Of a stretch of 64,000 nt of DNA, positions 1 through 7,846 are shown one piece after another. Within the stretch, counting starts at the first letter, position 1, and each line of letters opens with the position of its first letter. This DNA is from Polyangiaceae bacterium. Lineage in GTDB: Bacteria; Myxococcota_A; Polyangia; Polyangiales; Polyangiaceae. A model generated the notes under the pieces. It did no database searches, was not told the origin of the DNA, and saw nothing but the letters and a program-made list of their open reading frames with translations. The stretch is from NCBI GenBank assembly GCA_016715885.1, contig JADJXL010000015.1, positions 682,001 through 746,000 on the forward strand, written 5' to 3'. Both the position numbers and the translations under genes were made by a program.

Positions 1-567
1 GTGGGAGTGCCCGTGGGTGAAGTGCTCGTGGGTGTGGGATCGCCGGCCGGATTGCGGTTCGAGGCTGCGCAGCGAAGGCTCCTCGAACGGCTCGCCGTGA
101 AGGTCGTTGCGGGTCGAGTTGCGGTGCTCCGTCGCGCGGGTGAGCGCTTCGAGCTGATGCTGGTGGACGACGATGCGAGCGTCGTGGCGGATGCCGTGGT
201 GCTTGCGATGGGAGGCATCGCAGCAGGTGCCATCGTGTATTCGCCGCCTGAGCAGCGCGCGGGTGAGGACCTTCCATCCGAGGTTTCGCCATCGTTTGCG
301 CTTGCGATCGACACGACCGACGTGCCCATCAGGCTTGCAGCCGGAAGCGACCGCATCGATGCCGGCGGATCGATTTTTGGTCCCGCGCTGGATACGACCG
401 CGTGGCCTTCCGGCATGCGTCCATCGGCGCTCGAATCGGTGGGCATCGTGGCTCCGGATGGAGTGGTTTGGCCGGGCATTCGAGCAGCGGGAGACGTCGT
501 CGCGGGAAAGCGGCGCACGGTGCTCGAAGCCGTGGTTTCGGGGCTTCGAGCGGGACAAACCGTTTGA
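1..567 (+). CDS. GlpB-like FAD-dependent oxidoreductase, C-terminal part (cut by window edge)
   Basis: The open frame runs from the first base to a TGA at 565-567, so the N-terminal FAD-binding half is probably outside the window. The visible 188 residues resemble the C-terminal half of the anaerobic glycerol-3-phosphate dehydrogenase subunit B family. There is a beta-alpha stretch ending in VLAMGGIAAGA, then GPALDTTAW, and a closing GIRAAGDVV...RTVLEAVVSGLRAG segment, which is the typical final FAD-contacting turn of this flavoprotein superfamily. Members oxidise glycerol-3-phosphate and feed electrons to quinone. That exact substrate is inference, because related flavoproteins share the ending. 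The gene is convergent with the S41 protease, with only 7 bp between stops and no visible terminator hairpin. The GTG at base 1 is not claimed as the start. Confidence 0.6.
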   Translation: MGVPVGEVLVGVGSPAGLRFEAAQRRLLERLAVKVVAGRVAVLRRAGERFELMLVDDDASVVADAVVLAMGGIAAGAIVYSPPEQRAGEDLPSEVSPSFALAIDTTDVPIRLAAGSDRIDAGGSIFGPALDTTAWPSGMRPSALESVGIVAPDGVVWPGIRAAGDVVAGKRRTVLEAVVSGLRAGQTV

Positions 568-574
568 GGACGAA

Positions 575-1909
575 TCAGTTGGCTGGTTTGATGCCCGCGC
601 GTTCGAGCAGCAGCTTGTAGCCCGTAGCGAGCGTGAAGTCGGTCCCTGTCGCGGGGTTCGTCGGTACGTCACGCGAGGGCCCGGAGTCGTTTTCGGGCGC
701 TTTGACGACCGTGCCTTGTGTCGTGCCTTGGGGCCTCGCTCCGGCACCGGCTTCCGCAGGCAGGTGACCATTGATGTCGCTCTCGCGCACGACCTCTCCA
801 ACTTGAACTGGCTTGGCAGGTGCGATCAGCACATCGGGCAAGATGCCTTGTGCCTGGATCGCTCGACCGTTCGGTGTGTAGTACCGCATCGTCGTCAGGC
901 GCATGCCCGTTCCGCCTGGCAAGTCGAAAATTGTCTGGACAGACCCCTTGCCGAACGTTTGAGTGCCAACGATGAGCGCGCGTTTGTTGTCCTGAATCGC
1001 TCCGGCGAGCAGCTCCGAGGAGCTGGCGGAGTATTCGTTCACGAGCGTCACGATGGGCAGCGACGCTAGTGATCCTCCTGCGGATGCTCGTTGTTCGTCG
1101 ATGATTTTTCCGCGATGGCGTGTGGAGTAGATCCCTCCGGAGTCGATCATTTCGTCGGCGACGGCTTGGGCTTCGTCGATGAGCCCGCCGGGGTTGTTGC
1201 GCACGTCGAGCAGCACGCCGCGCAGCGGTCGCGCGTTTTCTGCGCGCAATTTCGCAGTGGCTCGAAGCAGCTCGTCGTGCGTGCCTTCTTGGAACTGGCG
1301 AATGCGCAGGTAGGCGATGTCGTTGTCGAGCCGTTTTCCGACGACGCTGACGACGTGGATTTCTTCGCGCGTGAGCTCGGCGTGGATCGGGTCGGTTTGT
1401 CCTGTGCGACGCAGCGTGATGTGCACGCGCGTTCTGATGGGCCCGCGCATCATGGCGATGATCTTGTCGACGCGTTCGCCGCGGACGGGTTTGCCTTCGA
1501 TCGCAACGATTTCGTCGCCTGGCTTGATGCCGGCGCGGTCGGCGGGCGATCCTTCCATCGGAGCGAGCACGGTCACGCGTTCGTCGCGAAAGTCGACTTC
1601 GATGCCGATTCCAGCGAATTTGCCCGTCGTATCGCTTTGAAAGAGGGCGTACTCCTTGGCATCCATGTAGGCGGAGTGCGGGTCGAGCTCGGCGACCATG
1701 CCTTTGATGGCGCCGTCGATGATTTTCGTGCGCTGAGCGGGATCGACGTGATGATTTTCGACGAGAACCAGCGCCCAAGCGAGTTGATCGAACGGGTTGT
1801 AGGGGCTTTGGGACTGGGTTGTGGCGTGCACGGCTTGGGTCGTGATCGCGCCTCCGGCGAAGGCGGCGAGGACGAGGCCTGCGGTGCGGAGCCAACCGTT
1901 TTTGCGCAT
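575..1909 (-). CDS. S41 C-terminal processing peptidase with PDZ domain
   Basis: This 444-residue protein is an exported carboxyl-terminal protease of the CtpA/Prc family, which cleaves or trims periplasmic proteins from their C-termini. A signal peptide or anchor covers residues 1-29, ending in TTQAVHA. A PDZ domain lies at about 100-180 and contains GIGIEVDF and GIKPGDEIVAIEGKPV. The protease core is at 190-365. The Ser-Lys dyad is readable: the serine in NEYSASSSE at about 296 and the lysine in TFGKGSVQ at about 321, 25 residues apart as in the family. The tail from 375 is low-complexity. The start is the ATG whose product begins MRKNGW, directly before the hydrophobic stretch; no strong ribosome binding site is visible. 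It is transcribed divergently from the sigma factor gene at 2306. Confidence 0.93.
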   Translation of the reverse strand: MRKNGWLRTAGLVLAAFAGGAITTQAVHATTQSQSPYNPFDQLAWALVLVENHHVDPAQRTKIIDGAIKGMVAELDPHSAYMDAKEYALFQSDTTGKFAGIGIEVDFRDERVTVLAPMEGSPADRAGIKPGDEIVAIEGKPVRGERVDKIIAMMRGPIRTRVHITLRRTGQTDPIHAELTREEIHVVSVVGKRLDNDIAYLRIRQFQEGTHDELLRATAKLRAENARPLRGVLLDVRNNPGGLIDEAQAVADEMIDSGGIYSTRHRGKIIDEQRASAGGSLASLPIVTLVNEYSASSSELLAGAIQDNKRALIVGTQTFGKGSVQTIFDLPGGTGMRLTTMRYYTPNGRAIQAQGILPDVLIAPAKPVQVGEVVRESDINGHLPAEAGAGARPQGTTQGTVVKAPENDSGPSRDVPTNPATGTDFTLATGYKLLLERAGIKPAN

Positions 1910-2305
1910 GGATCGACGATAGCAGCCCGAGGGAAAGATCCACGGGTTTGACCGAGAGAGAGCCGACGTTGGGCGGGATCACTCGATGGGGCAAAAGTCT
2001 GCTCGGGTGACAAGTCGGTCCCAAGCTTTTGCTGCTTCCTTTGTCCAAGCGGCCATGTTCGGCTATCTTCGCGCGCCTGAACGTGGCTCGGGGCGCTTCT
2101 TTGGGAGACCTTCGGGGACACAGGCTGCGCCTGCGGGCGCGGGACCTGGCCTCTTCGGACGTCCTTCCATTCGCCACGGCCCTCGGGCAAGTCACTTCAT
2201 TTCGCTGCTCGCCGGTGCTTTTTCGACCGCATCCGGTGTGGCAAAGGCGGGCGGCGTCGCCCAGGGCGATTTCCCCTCGAATCACGGACCAGCGAGCCGG
2301 CCAAG
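1910..2305. other. Divergent intergenic region between the S41 protease and sigma factor genes
   Basis: These 396 bp separate two divergent genes and must hold both promoters. I see no convincing sigma-70 or ECF-type pair. The only local structure is a small inverted repeat, GGGCG-GCGT-CGCCC, at 2249-2262, about 43 bp before the sigma factor start. Open frames crossing the region have poor composition and look like antisense or chance frames. Confidence 0.4.
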
Positions 2306-2893
2306 ATGGGCAAACCGACCGATCGTGAGCTCGTGGAGCAAGCACGTGCAGGGGACGCACAAGCGTTCGGAACGCTCGTTCAGCGTCACCAGCGGCGTAT
2401 TTTTCGCCTCGCGTTTCATCTCGTGCGCTCAGGCGCGGAGGCCGAGGACGTGACGCAAGAGACCTTCGTCCGAGCCTACCAGGCGCTCGATCGTTTCGAT
2501 GGTCGGAGCGAGCCGTTCACCTGGCTGTATCGGATCGCGGTCAATCTTTCGCTGAACGTCATTCGGGCGCGAAAACCGCGGCGAGATGCGATGCCCACCG
2601 ATGATCCTCGCGTCGAGCCGCTCCTCATGGAGCACCGAACGAGTCACGGTTCCGATCCTTCGCGTAGCGCGCAGGATCGCGAGCTGGCCAAGACGCTGTG
2701 CGACGGAATCGATCAACTCTCCGACACGCTTCGAACGACCTTGGTTCTCGTCTGCATCGACGGCATGGGTCACGAAGAAGCGGCGAAAGTGCTCGATTGT
2801 CCAGAAGGAACGGTGGCTTGGCGTGTGCACGAAGCGCGGCGCAAGCTGCGTGAACATTTGGAAAAACATGGGTTTGGAGGGGACGCACCATGA
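2306..2893 (+). CDS. ECF-type RNA polymerase sigma factor
   Basis: This 195-residue sigma-70 family protein has the two-domain ECF layout. Region 2 spans about residues 20-90 (LVQRHQRRIFRLAFHL, AEDVTQETFVRAYQ, FTWLYRIAVNLSLN). Region 4 spans about 140-190 and ends in a helix-turn-helix, EEAAKVLDCPEGTVAWRVHEAR. It redirects RNA polymerase to promoters I cannot identify here. The stop overlaps the next ATG by four bases (ATGA at 2890-2893), so the downstream membrane protein is translationally coupled and may play the part an anti-sigma factor often does. That role is inference from position. No good Shine-Dalgarno precedes the ATG. Confidence 0.9.
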   Translation: MGKPTDRELVEQARAGDAQAFGTLVQRHQRRIFRLAFHLVRSGAEAEDVTQETFVRAYQALDRFDGRSEPFTWLYRIAVNLSLNVIRARKPRRDAMPTDDPRVEPLLMEHRTSHGSDPSRSAQDRELAKTLCDGIDQLSDTLRTTLVLVCIDGMGHEEAAKVLDCPEGTVAWRVHEARRKLREHLEKHGFGGDAP

Positions 2894-4455
2894 GCCCCCA
2901 GCAAAAAGTGGATCTCGGTGCGAAGGCCGAAGCGATGCTTGCATCGTGGCCAGCACCATCGAGTGACGATGTCGCATGGGAAGCCCGTGCGGCGAAAATC
3001 GTTGCAGCAGCAACGAATGCGTCGCGCGCAGATGACGCGCAACTTGCGGCGCTTCTTGCAAAACCCGCGCTCGAACCCGAGCCGGGTGAAGGTCAAAGTG
3101 TGAACGTTTCCGCGGCCATCAGTGCGCGGAGTGCATCAGGAGAAAAGGCCATGTCTCAGGATTCGAACTCCGGCTCGGCCGGCAAGCCCTCGAGCCCGTC
3201 GGCTGCCCCGACGAGCGGTGCCGTGTCCAAACGGCCTTCTTTGAAGGAGCTTGCGGCACGAGCCAGTCAGGCAGGAGCGTCTTCGGCGACGTCAAAACCG
3301 AGCGTCTCGACGCCGCCTCCTCCGTCCACGGATTCGGTTCCGCAAGACAAACCGGCGCGACAATCGACTCCAATCCCGTCCGTACCGCCGCCCAAAGCGT
3401 CGGTACCTCCGCCGCGACCCATCGAGGCAGGGAAAGAGGATTCGGGTCGTGTCGACCTGAACGCGATCAATCAAGCAGCGACGCCTGAGCAAGTGGCTGC
3501 TGCTGCCGCGGCAAAACCGGCTGCTCACGACCTCGTCGACGATGCGAAGGCCGAGGACAAACCCGCTGCCGATGACGGAGCGAAGGTCAAGAACATCGCC
3601 GATGCGCGAGCCAAGAAGACGGCCAAGAAGAAGAGCGAAGCGGCCAAGACAAACGAGGCTGCAAAGGAGAGCGACGCGGCTCCCGCTGCGGTAGCAGAGC
3701 CCGCAAAGAAGGCCGAAAGTGAAGGCGGAGGCGGAGGCAAGTGGATCGCCATCGTCGCTGTTCTCGGTCTCGCTGCAGGAGGCTTCCTCTTCTACAAAAA
3801 CAAGCAGCAACCGCCTCCGGCTCCCGTCGCAGCAGTCGTTCAGGAAAAGCCCGACACGACGCCCGTCGTCACCGACACGCAAAAAATTGCCGAGGAACCG
3901 AAGCCTGCATCGACGGGTTTGTCGATCGACTCGCTGCCCGCTGCCGAGCCGGCCGAGTCCGCGAAAGCTCCGGCGAAGGTCGCTGCTGCTCACGCAGACG
4001 ACAACGCTGCACCTGCGCCCGCACCAACGCCCGAGCCTGCCGTTCCAACGGCGCTTCCGACCGCGAGCGGGATTGGCAAAAAACCGGGTGATTTGTCGAG
4101 CGCCATGGCCGAGGCCGTCGGTGGTTCGACGGACAAACCCGTCAACGCGGACGATGCAACACCTGCTGCTGCGAAAACGGGAAGTCAGACGATTCCCGAG
4201 CAACCTCCGCAGGGCTCCGTCGCAGCGGCCATTCGGTCCGTCGCGCCGGGCGCAAAGGCGTGCGTTGCTGGAGCCGACGAACCTTCGTCCGCGAGCGTGA
4301 CGTTCAATTCGAGCGGAGCCGTCAGCAGTGTCAGCGTATCGGGCTGGGCCGCGAAAAACGGCAAATCCGAATGCGTAAAAGCCGCGCTGAAAGGCGCAAA
4401 CGTCGGTCCATTCGCCAAACCGTCGTTCACCGTAGGCGTTCCGATTCGTCCCTGA
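2890..4455 (+). CDS. Ala/Pro/Lys-rich single-pass membrane protein coupled to the sigma factor
   Basis: This 521-residue protein has three visible parts. A compact N-terminal segment (residues 1-55) carries W-P-APSSDDVAWEARAAKIV. A long low-complexity linker rich in Ala, Pro, Ser and Lys contains one membrane helix at about 282-301 (WIAIVAVLGLAAGGFLFY). A C-terminal domain at about 435-521 holds a cysteine pair and a pattern (VTFNSSGAVSSVSVSGWA) like the small C-terminal domains of myxobacterial AgmX/TonB-like envelope proteins. It therefore probably has a cytoplasmic N-terminus and a periplasmic C-terminus. Its overlap with the sigma factor suggests it senses envelope state or restrains the sigma factor. 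I do not see a classical zinc-binding anti-sigma motif, so this remains a guess. Confidence 0.75.
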   Translation: MSPQQKVDLGAKAEAMLASWPAPSSDDVAWEARAAKIVAAATNASRADDAQLAALLAKPALEPEPGEGQSVNVSAAISARSASGEKAMSQDSNSGSAGKPSSPSAAPTSGAVSKRPSLKELAARASQAGASSATSKPSVSTPPPPSTDSVPQDKPARQSTPIPSVPPPKASVPPPRPIEAGKEDSGRVDLNAINQAATPEQVAAAAAAKPAAHDLVDDAKAEDKPAADDGAKVKNIADARAKKTAKKKSEAAKTNEAAKESDAAPAAVAEPAKKAESEGGGGGKWIAIVAVLGLAAGGFLFYKNKQQPPPAPVAAVVQEKPDTTPVVTDTQKIAEEPKPASTGLSIDSLPAAEPAESAKAPAKVAAAHADDNAAPAPAPTPEPAVPTALPTASGIGKKPGDLSSAMAEAVGGSTDKPVNADDATPAAAKTGSQTIPEQPPQGSVAAAIRSVAPGAKACVAGADEPSSASVTFNSSGAVSSVSVSGWAAKNGKSECVKAALKGANVGPFAKPSFTVGVPIRP

Positions 4456-4462
4456 ACACGTG

Positions 4463-4503
4463 AGCGGCAGCGCCGGATCCTGAGAAAATTCGGTGCTGCC
4501 GCT
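4463..4503 (+). terminator. Inverted repeat after the membrane protein gene, abutting the next promoter
   Basis: AGCGGCAGC at 4463-4471 and GCTGCCGCT at 4495-4503 are perfect 9-bp arms. Inner bases GCCGGA and TTCGGT can extend the stem with two G-U pairs, leaving a loop of about 11 nt. It begins 7 bp after the stop at 4455. No T-run follows, so it may act as a weak or Rho-assisted terminator or mRNA 3' stabiliser. Its last base is the first base of the -35 box of the next promoter. Confidence 0.45.
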
Positions 4504-4530
4504 TGACATGACACATACCCCGAATAAACT
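4503..4530 (+). promoter_or_regulatory. Sigma-70 promoter for the small basic protein and rpsT
   Basis: A perfect TTGACA -35 box at 4503-4508 is followed after 16 bp by TAAACT at 4525-4530 (4 of 6 matches to TATAAT). Transcription should start near 4537, only a few bases before the ATG at 4541. This is the cleanest sigma-70 promoter seen in the window, and it drives a ribosomal protein gene. Confidence 0.6.
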
Positions 4531-4540
4531 CCGCCCCCCC

Positions 4541-4729
4541 ATGGTCTCCGCAACGCAGCAAACGAGCCGCATTCGCAAGCGCAAGTCGCGCCGCGGTGGT
4601 ACCGCAAACAAGCGCGACCTCCGCGCTCACGGCACGCCGAAATTCCCCATCCACCTCGACGGGTACAACCCGAACGCCCCCGACGCGCCCGGCAAACACG
4701 CCGCTGAAGACGCGGCGGCGAAGAAGTAG
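4541..4729 (+). CDS. Small basic protein of unknown function upstream of rpsT
   Basis: I do not recognise this 62-residue protein. The N-terminal half is strongly basic (RIRKRKSRRGG, then NKRDLRAHG). The middle is PKFPIHLDGYNPNAPDAPG and the end is Ala/Lys-rich, so it is a plausible nucleic-acid-binding or ribosome-associated protein. The frame is open upstream to an ATG at 4508, but that would lie inside the predicted promoter. ATG 4541 is the first start downstream of the predicted transcription start and has no Shine-Dalgarno, so the mRNA would be nearly leaderless. Its stop is 8 bp before rpsT, and both genes should share one transcript. Confidence 0.6.
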   Translation: MVSATQQTSRIRKRKSRRGGTANKRDLRAHGTPKFPIHLDGYNPNAPDAPGKHAAEDAAAKK

Positions 4730-4737
4730 GAAGTCAC

Positions 4738-5013
4738 ATGGCCAATCACGCATCTGCCGAAAAGCGCAACCGCCAGCGCCTCAAGAGGACGGAGCGCAAT
4801 CGCGCCTCCAAGTCCGCTCTCCGTACCGAGGTCAAGAAGGCCCGTACGGCTATCAAAGCGGCTCCCGCCGACGCGAACGCTACCGTGCGCAGCGCTCAGA
4901 GCAAACTCGCACGCGCCGCTAGCAAGGGCACCATCCCTCGCAAGCGCGCATCGCGCGTTGCCGGGCGCCTCGCTGCCGCGCTCCACAAAGCCGGCACCGC
5001 CGCAGCGCGCTGA
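4738..5013 (+). CDS. rpsT: 30S ribosomal protein S20
   Basis: This 91-residue, Lys/Arg/Ala-rich, all-helical protein has the S20 signature: ANHASAEKRNRQRLKRTERN at the start, then NRASKSALRTEVKKA, and a C-terminal GTIPRKRASRVAGRLAAALHKAG helix. It binds 16S rRNA early in small-subunit assembly. AGGAAG at 4728-4733 sits 4 bp before the ATG and supports the start. It shares the promoter at 4503-4530 with the small basic protein and is followed by a strong hairpin. Length and composition are normal for the family. Confidence 0.96.
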   Translation: MANHASAEKRNRQRLKRTERNRASKSALRTEVKKARTAIKAAPADANATVRSAQSKLARAASKGTIPRKRASRVAGRLAAALHKAGTAAAR

Positions 5014-5029
5014 TCCGACGCGCGACAAC

Positions 5030-5080
5030 AGCACAAGGCCGCTGCTCCCCGTTGAGCAGCGGCCATTCGTGTTTTGTGCT
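5030..5080. terminator. Bidirectional hairpin terminator between rpsT and polA
   Basis: GGCCGCTGCTC (5037-5047) and GAGCAGCGGCC (5054-5064) form a perfect 11-bp stem around a CCCGTT loop. Outer arms AGCACAA (5030-5036) and TTGTGCT (5074-5080) can extend it across a 9-nt bulge. A short T-rich run, GTGTTTTG, follows on the plus strand. It lies between convergent genes and can serve both. Confidence 0.7.
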
Positions 5081-5102
5081 CCAACCAATCGCGCCCGAAA
5101 CG

Positions 5103-7799
5103 TCAATGCGCATCGGCCCACGTCGGGCCCGCTCCCACGTCCACCACAAGCGGCACCGATAGCTCGAACACGCCCTCCATCGCTTCACGCACCTTCGCTT
5201 TCGCTTCGTCCACGCGATCCTCGGGCACCTCGAACGTGAGCTCGTCATGCACCGTGAGCACCATGCGTGCGCCGGGTACGATGGGTTCGCCAAGACGAAC
5301 CATCGCCAGCTTCAACAAATCCGCGCTCGAACCTTGGATCGGCGTGTTCTGCGCGATGCGCTCCGCATACGCGCGCCGCGCTCGATCCGCCGTGTGCAGA
5401 TCCGGCACCAGACGCCTTCGCCCCATCAGCGTGCGAACCACTTCCGTGTGTCGCGCTTCCGTCATCGTGCGTTCCATGAATTCGTGAACACCGCGGTAGC
5501 GCTGGAAGTACGCATCGATGAAGCGCGCTGCTTCGACGCGCGTGATCCCAAGACGCCGCGCGAGCGCTGATTCGCCCATCCCGTAGATCACGCCGAAGTT
5601 GATCGTCTTGCTTCGACGTCGCATCTCGCTCGTCACATCCGCCGCACCCACGCCGAAGATCTCCATCGCCGTGCGCGTGTGAACGTCTTGCCCCGTGCGG
5701 AACGCATCCACGAGCACCGGATCGTTCGACAAATGCGCGAGCACGCGAAGCTCGATCTGCGAATAGTCGGCACTCAGAATGACAAACCCTTTCGGTGCGA
5801 CGAACGCGCGCCGAATCATCCGCCCCAAATCCGTACGAATCGGAATGTTTTGCAGATTCGGATCTTGCGACGACAGGCGCCCAGTCGCTGCGACCGCTTG
5901 GCTCCATCGCGTGTGAATGCGCCCCGTCTCTGGATGCACGAGACGCGGAAGAGCATCGACGTACGTGCCCTTGAGCTTCGCGATCGCGCGATGTTCGAGC
6001 ACGATCGCCGGGAGCGGATGATCATCGGACAACGCTTCGAGCACGTCGGCATCCGTCGACCGACCCGTCTTGGTTTTACGAGTACTTTTGAGCCCCAACG
6101 TATCGAAGAGGATCGTTTCGAGCTGCTTTGGCGAGGCTAGGTTGAACTCGCGTCCGGCGGCTTGATGCGCGCGTTTTTCCAGCACGTCGAGCTCCTTGGA
6201 CATTTCCGCTCCAAGCGCTGCGAGCGCTACAGGATCGACGAGAACGCCCGTGAGCTCCATCTGCGCAAGCACCGAAGCAAGGGGCAACTCGATCTTCGTC
6301 AGGAGATCATCCAAGTGCGCCGAGGCCAGCTTTGGCGCCTGTTTTTCCGCAGTCGCGAGCACGGCTTCGGGAAACGCCGCAGCGTAATTCGTTGCTGGAT
6401 CGATCTCGACATCGTCCAGGCCGCGCTGGGTTTGTCCCCGCTTCTTCGGCGCAATGTCCTCGAACGTGGCCATTTTGATGCCCGCTTCGCGCTCGGCGGC
6501 CGCAGCAAGCTCGTGCGAAGCCTCCGAGTCCAACAGGTAACTCGCGAGCATCGTGTCGAACGTCGTGCCCGCGAGGCGAATGCCATGACGCCTCAACACG
6601 ACGTCGCAGTACTTCGTGTCGTGCGCCATCTTGGCGACCTTCGGGTCTTCCAAAATGGGACCGAGAACAGCTTTGATGTCGGCGAGCGAAAGCTGCTGAG
6701 GGACACCCAAGTAGCGGTGTCCGATGGGTACGTACACGGACGAGCTTTGCTCGTAGGCCATCGCGATGCCGCAGATGTGCGCTCGCATCGCTTCGTGCGA
6801 CGTCCCGTGCACTTCGATGGCCACGCGCCCCGCGTCGCGGATGCCTTTTGCGAATGCCTCGAGGTCACCGAGGTTCGTGATGGATCGCCGATGCCCCGCA
6901 GCGGGAGCTGCAACGGGAACCGCCTTGATGAAGCGCGTGAATCCAAGCTCGGTGAACATTGTGCGAAGTTTTGCGAGGTCAGCACCGCCGTAACGAAGCT
7001 CGTCGATGTCGAAGTTGATGTCCGTGTCGACGTGCAGCGTCACGAGCTTCTGGGACAAACGCGCATCGACTTCGTTTGCTTTCAAACTATCTCGGAGCTT
7101 CGGTCGTTTGACCTTGTCGAGCGCTGCGTAGATGCCTTCGAGCGTGCCGAATTCCTTCAGCAATTCCGCCGCCGTCTTCGGGCCGATGCCCGGCACGCCC
7201 GGCACGTTGTCGCTCGAATCTCCCACCAGCGCGAGCAAGTCTCTCACTTGCGACGGCGGCACGCCGAACTTGTCCATGACTTCCGCCGGCCCGTACACCT
7301 TGTCGCGCCCGTCCCACATCACGACGCGATCGGCATCGACGAGCTGCAGCAGGTCCTTGTCGGCGCTCACGATGACCACGCGCAAGCCGCGTTCCTTCGC
7401 ACGCATGACCGCAATGGCGAGCAAGTCGTCCGCTTCGAGGCCATCGCCGATGTAGATCGGAATGCGATACGCCTCGACGATCTCTTTGCAGCGAGCCATC
7501 TGCAGCGGCAGATCCGGCGGCGGCGGGGGACGGTTTGCCTTGTACCGTTCGTCGAGCTCGTCCCGGAAGGTTTTTCCGGGTGAATCCATCGCAACGGCCA
7601 GGTAGGCGGGTTTTCGCTCGTCCACGAGCTTCGCCAACATGCTCACCGTGCCGTACGTCGCGTGCGTGGGTTCGCCCGAGGGGCTCTTCAGAGGCGTTTG
7701 GATCGCGTGGTAAGCACGGAAGACGTACCCGGACAAATCGATGATGTAGAGGACATCGGGTGCGCCCGGCGGCGGCAATTCAGCCTTGTTCGTGGACAT
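5103..7799 (-). CDS. polA: DNA polymerase I
   Basis: About 898 residues in the usual order. The N-terminal 5'-3' flap nuclease covers about 10-290 (LYIIDLSGYVFRAYHA, GLEADDLLAI, GVPGIGPKTAAELL). A 3'-5' exonuclease fold follows at about 300-490, then the polymerase domain. Polymerase motifs A (SADYSQIELRVLAHLS), B (RRRSKTINFGVIYGMGES) and C (VLTVHDELTFEVPE) are intact. The proofreading ExoI motif is altered: where E. coli has DTE, this protein reads IEVH, so the metal-binding Glu is His and the Asp is Glu; proofreading may be lost. I chose the ATG that gives MSTNKAEL. A TTG at 7844 would add 15 residues but overlaps nothing conserved. It is the last gene of the leftward row from 11269. Confidence 0.95.
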   Translation of the reverse strand: MSTNKAELPPPGAPDVLYIIDLSGYVFRAYHAIQTPLKSPSGEPTHATYGTVSMLAKLVDERKPAYLAVAMDSPGKTFRDELDERYKANRPPPPPDLPLQMARCKEIVEAYRIPIYIGDGLEADDLLAIAVMRAKERGLRVVIVSADKDLLQLVDADRVVMWDGRDKVYGPAEVMDKFGVPPSQVRDLLALVGDSSDNVPGVPGIGPKTAAELLKEFGTLEGIYAALDKVKRPKLRDSLKANEVDARLSQKLVTLHVDTDINFDIDELRYGGADLAKLRTMFTELGFTRFIKAVPVAAPAAGHRRSITNLGDLEAFAKGIRDAGRVAIEVHGTSHEAMRAHICGIAMAYEQSSSVYVPIGHRYLGVPQQLSLADIKAVLGPILEDPKVAKMAHDTKYCDVVLRRHGIRLAGTTFDTMLASYLLDSEASHELAAAAEREAGIKMATFEDIAPKKRGQTQRGLDDVEIDPATNYAAAFPEAVLATAEKQAPKLASAHLDDLLTKIELPLASVLAQMELTGVLVDPVALAALGAEMSKELDVLEKRAHQAAGREFNLASPKQLETILFDTLGLKSTRKTKTGRSTDADVLEALSDDHPLPAIVLEHRAIAKLKGTYVDALPRLVHPETGRIHTRWSQAVAATGRLSSQDPNLQNIPIRTDLGRMIRRAFVAPKGFVILSADYSQIELRVLAHLSNDPVLVDAFRTGQDVHTRTAMEIFGVGAADVTSEMRRRSKTINFGVIYGMGESALARRLGITRVEAARFIDAYFQRYRGVHEFMERTMTEARHTEVVRTLMGRRRLVPDLHTADRARRAYAERIAQNTPIQGSSADLLKLAMVRLGEPIVPGARMVLTVHDELTFEVPEDRVDEAKAKVREAMEGVFELSVPLVVDVGAGPTWADAH

Positions 7800-7846
7800 G
7801 GCTGGAGCATTAGCACGGAGGTCCGCCGGAACGTCAGCTCGCAACG

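Noticed and set aside
669..2360. Long minus-strand open frame of 563 codons overlapping the S41 protease gene
   Set aside because: It is rich in Arg/His/Ala runs without domain structure and lies over a clear S41 peptidase in another frame; typical of GC-rich shadow frames.
3292..4611. Minus-strand 439-codon frame opposite the membrane protein gene
   Set aside because: Arg/Gly/Cys-rich low-complexity translation antisense to a real coding sequence that is coupled to the sigma factor.
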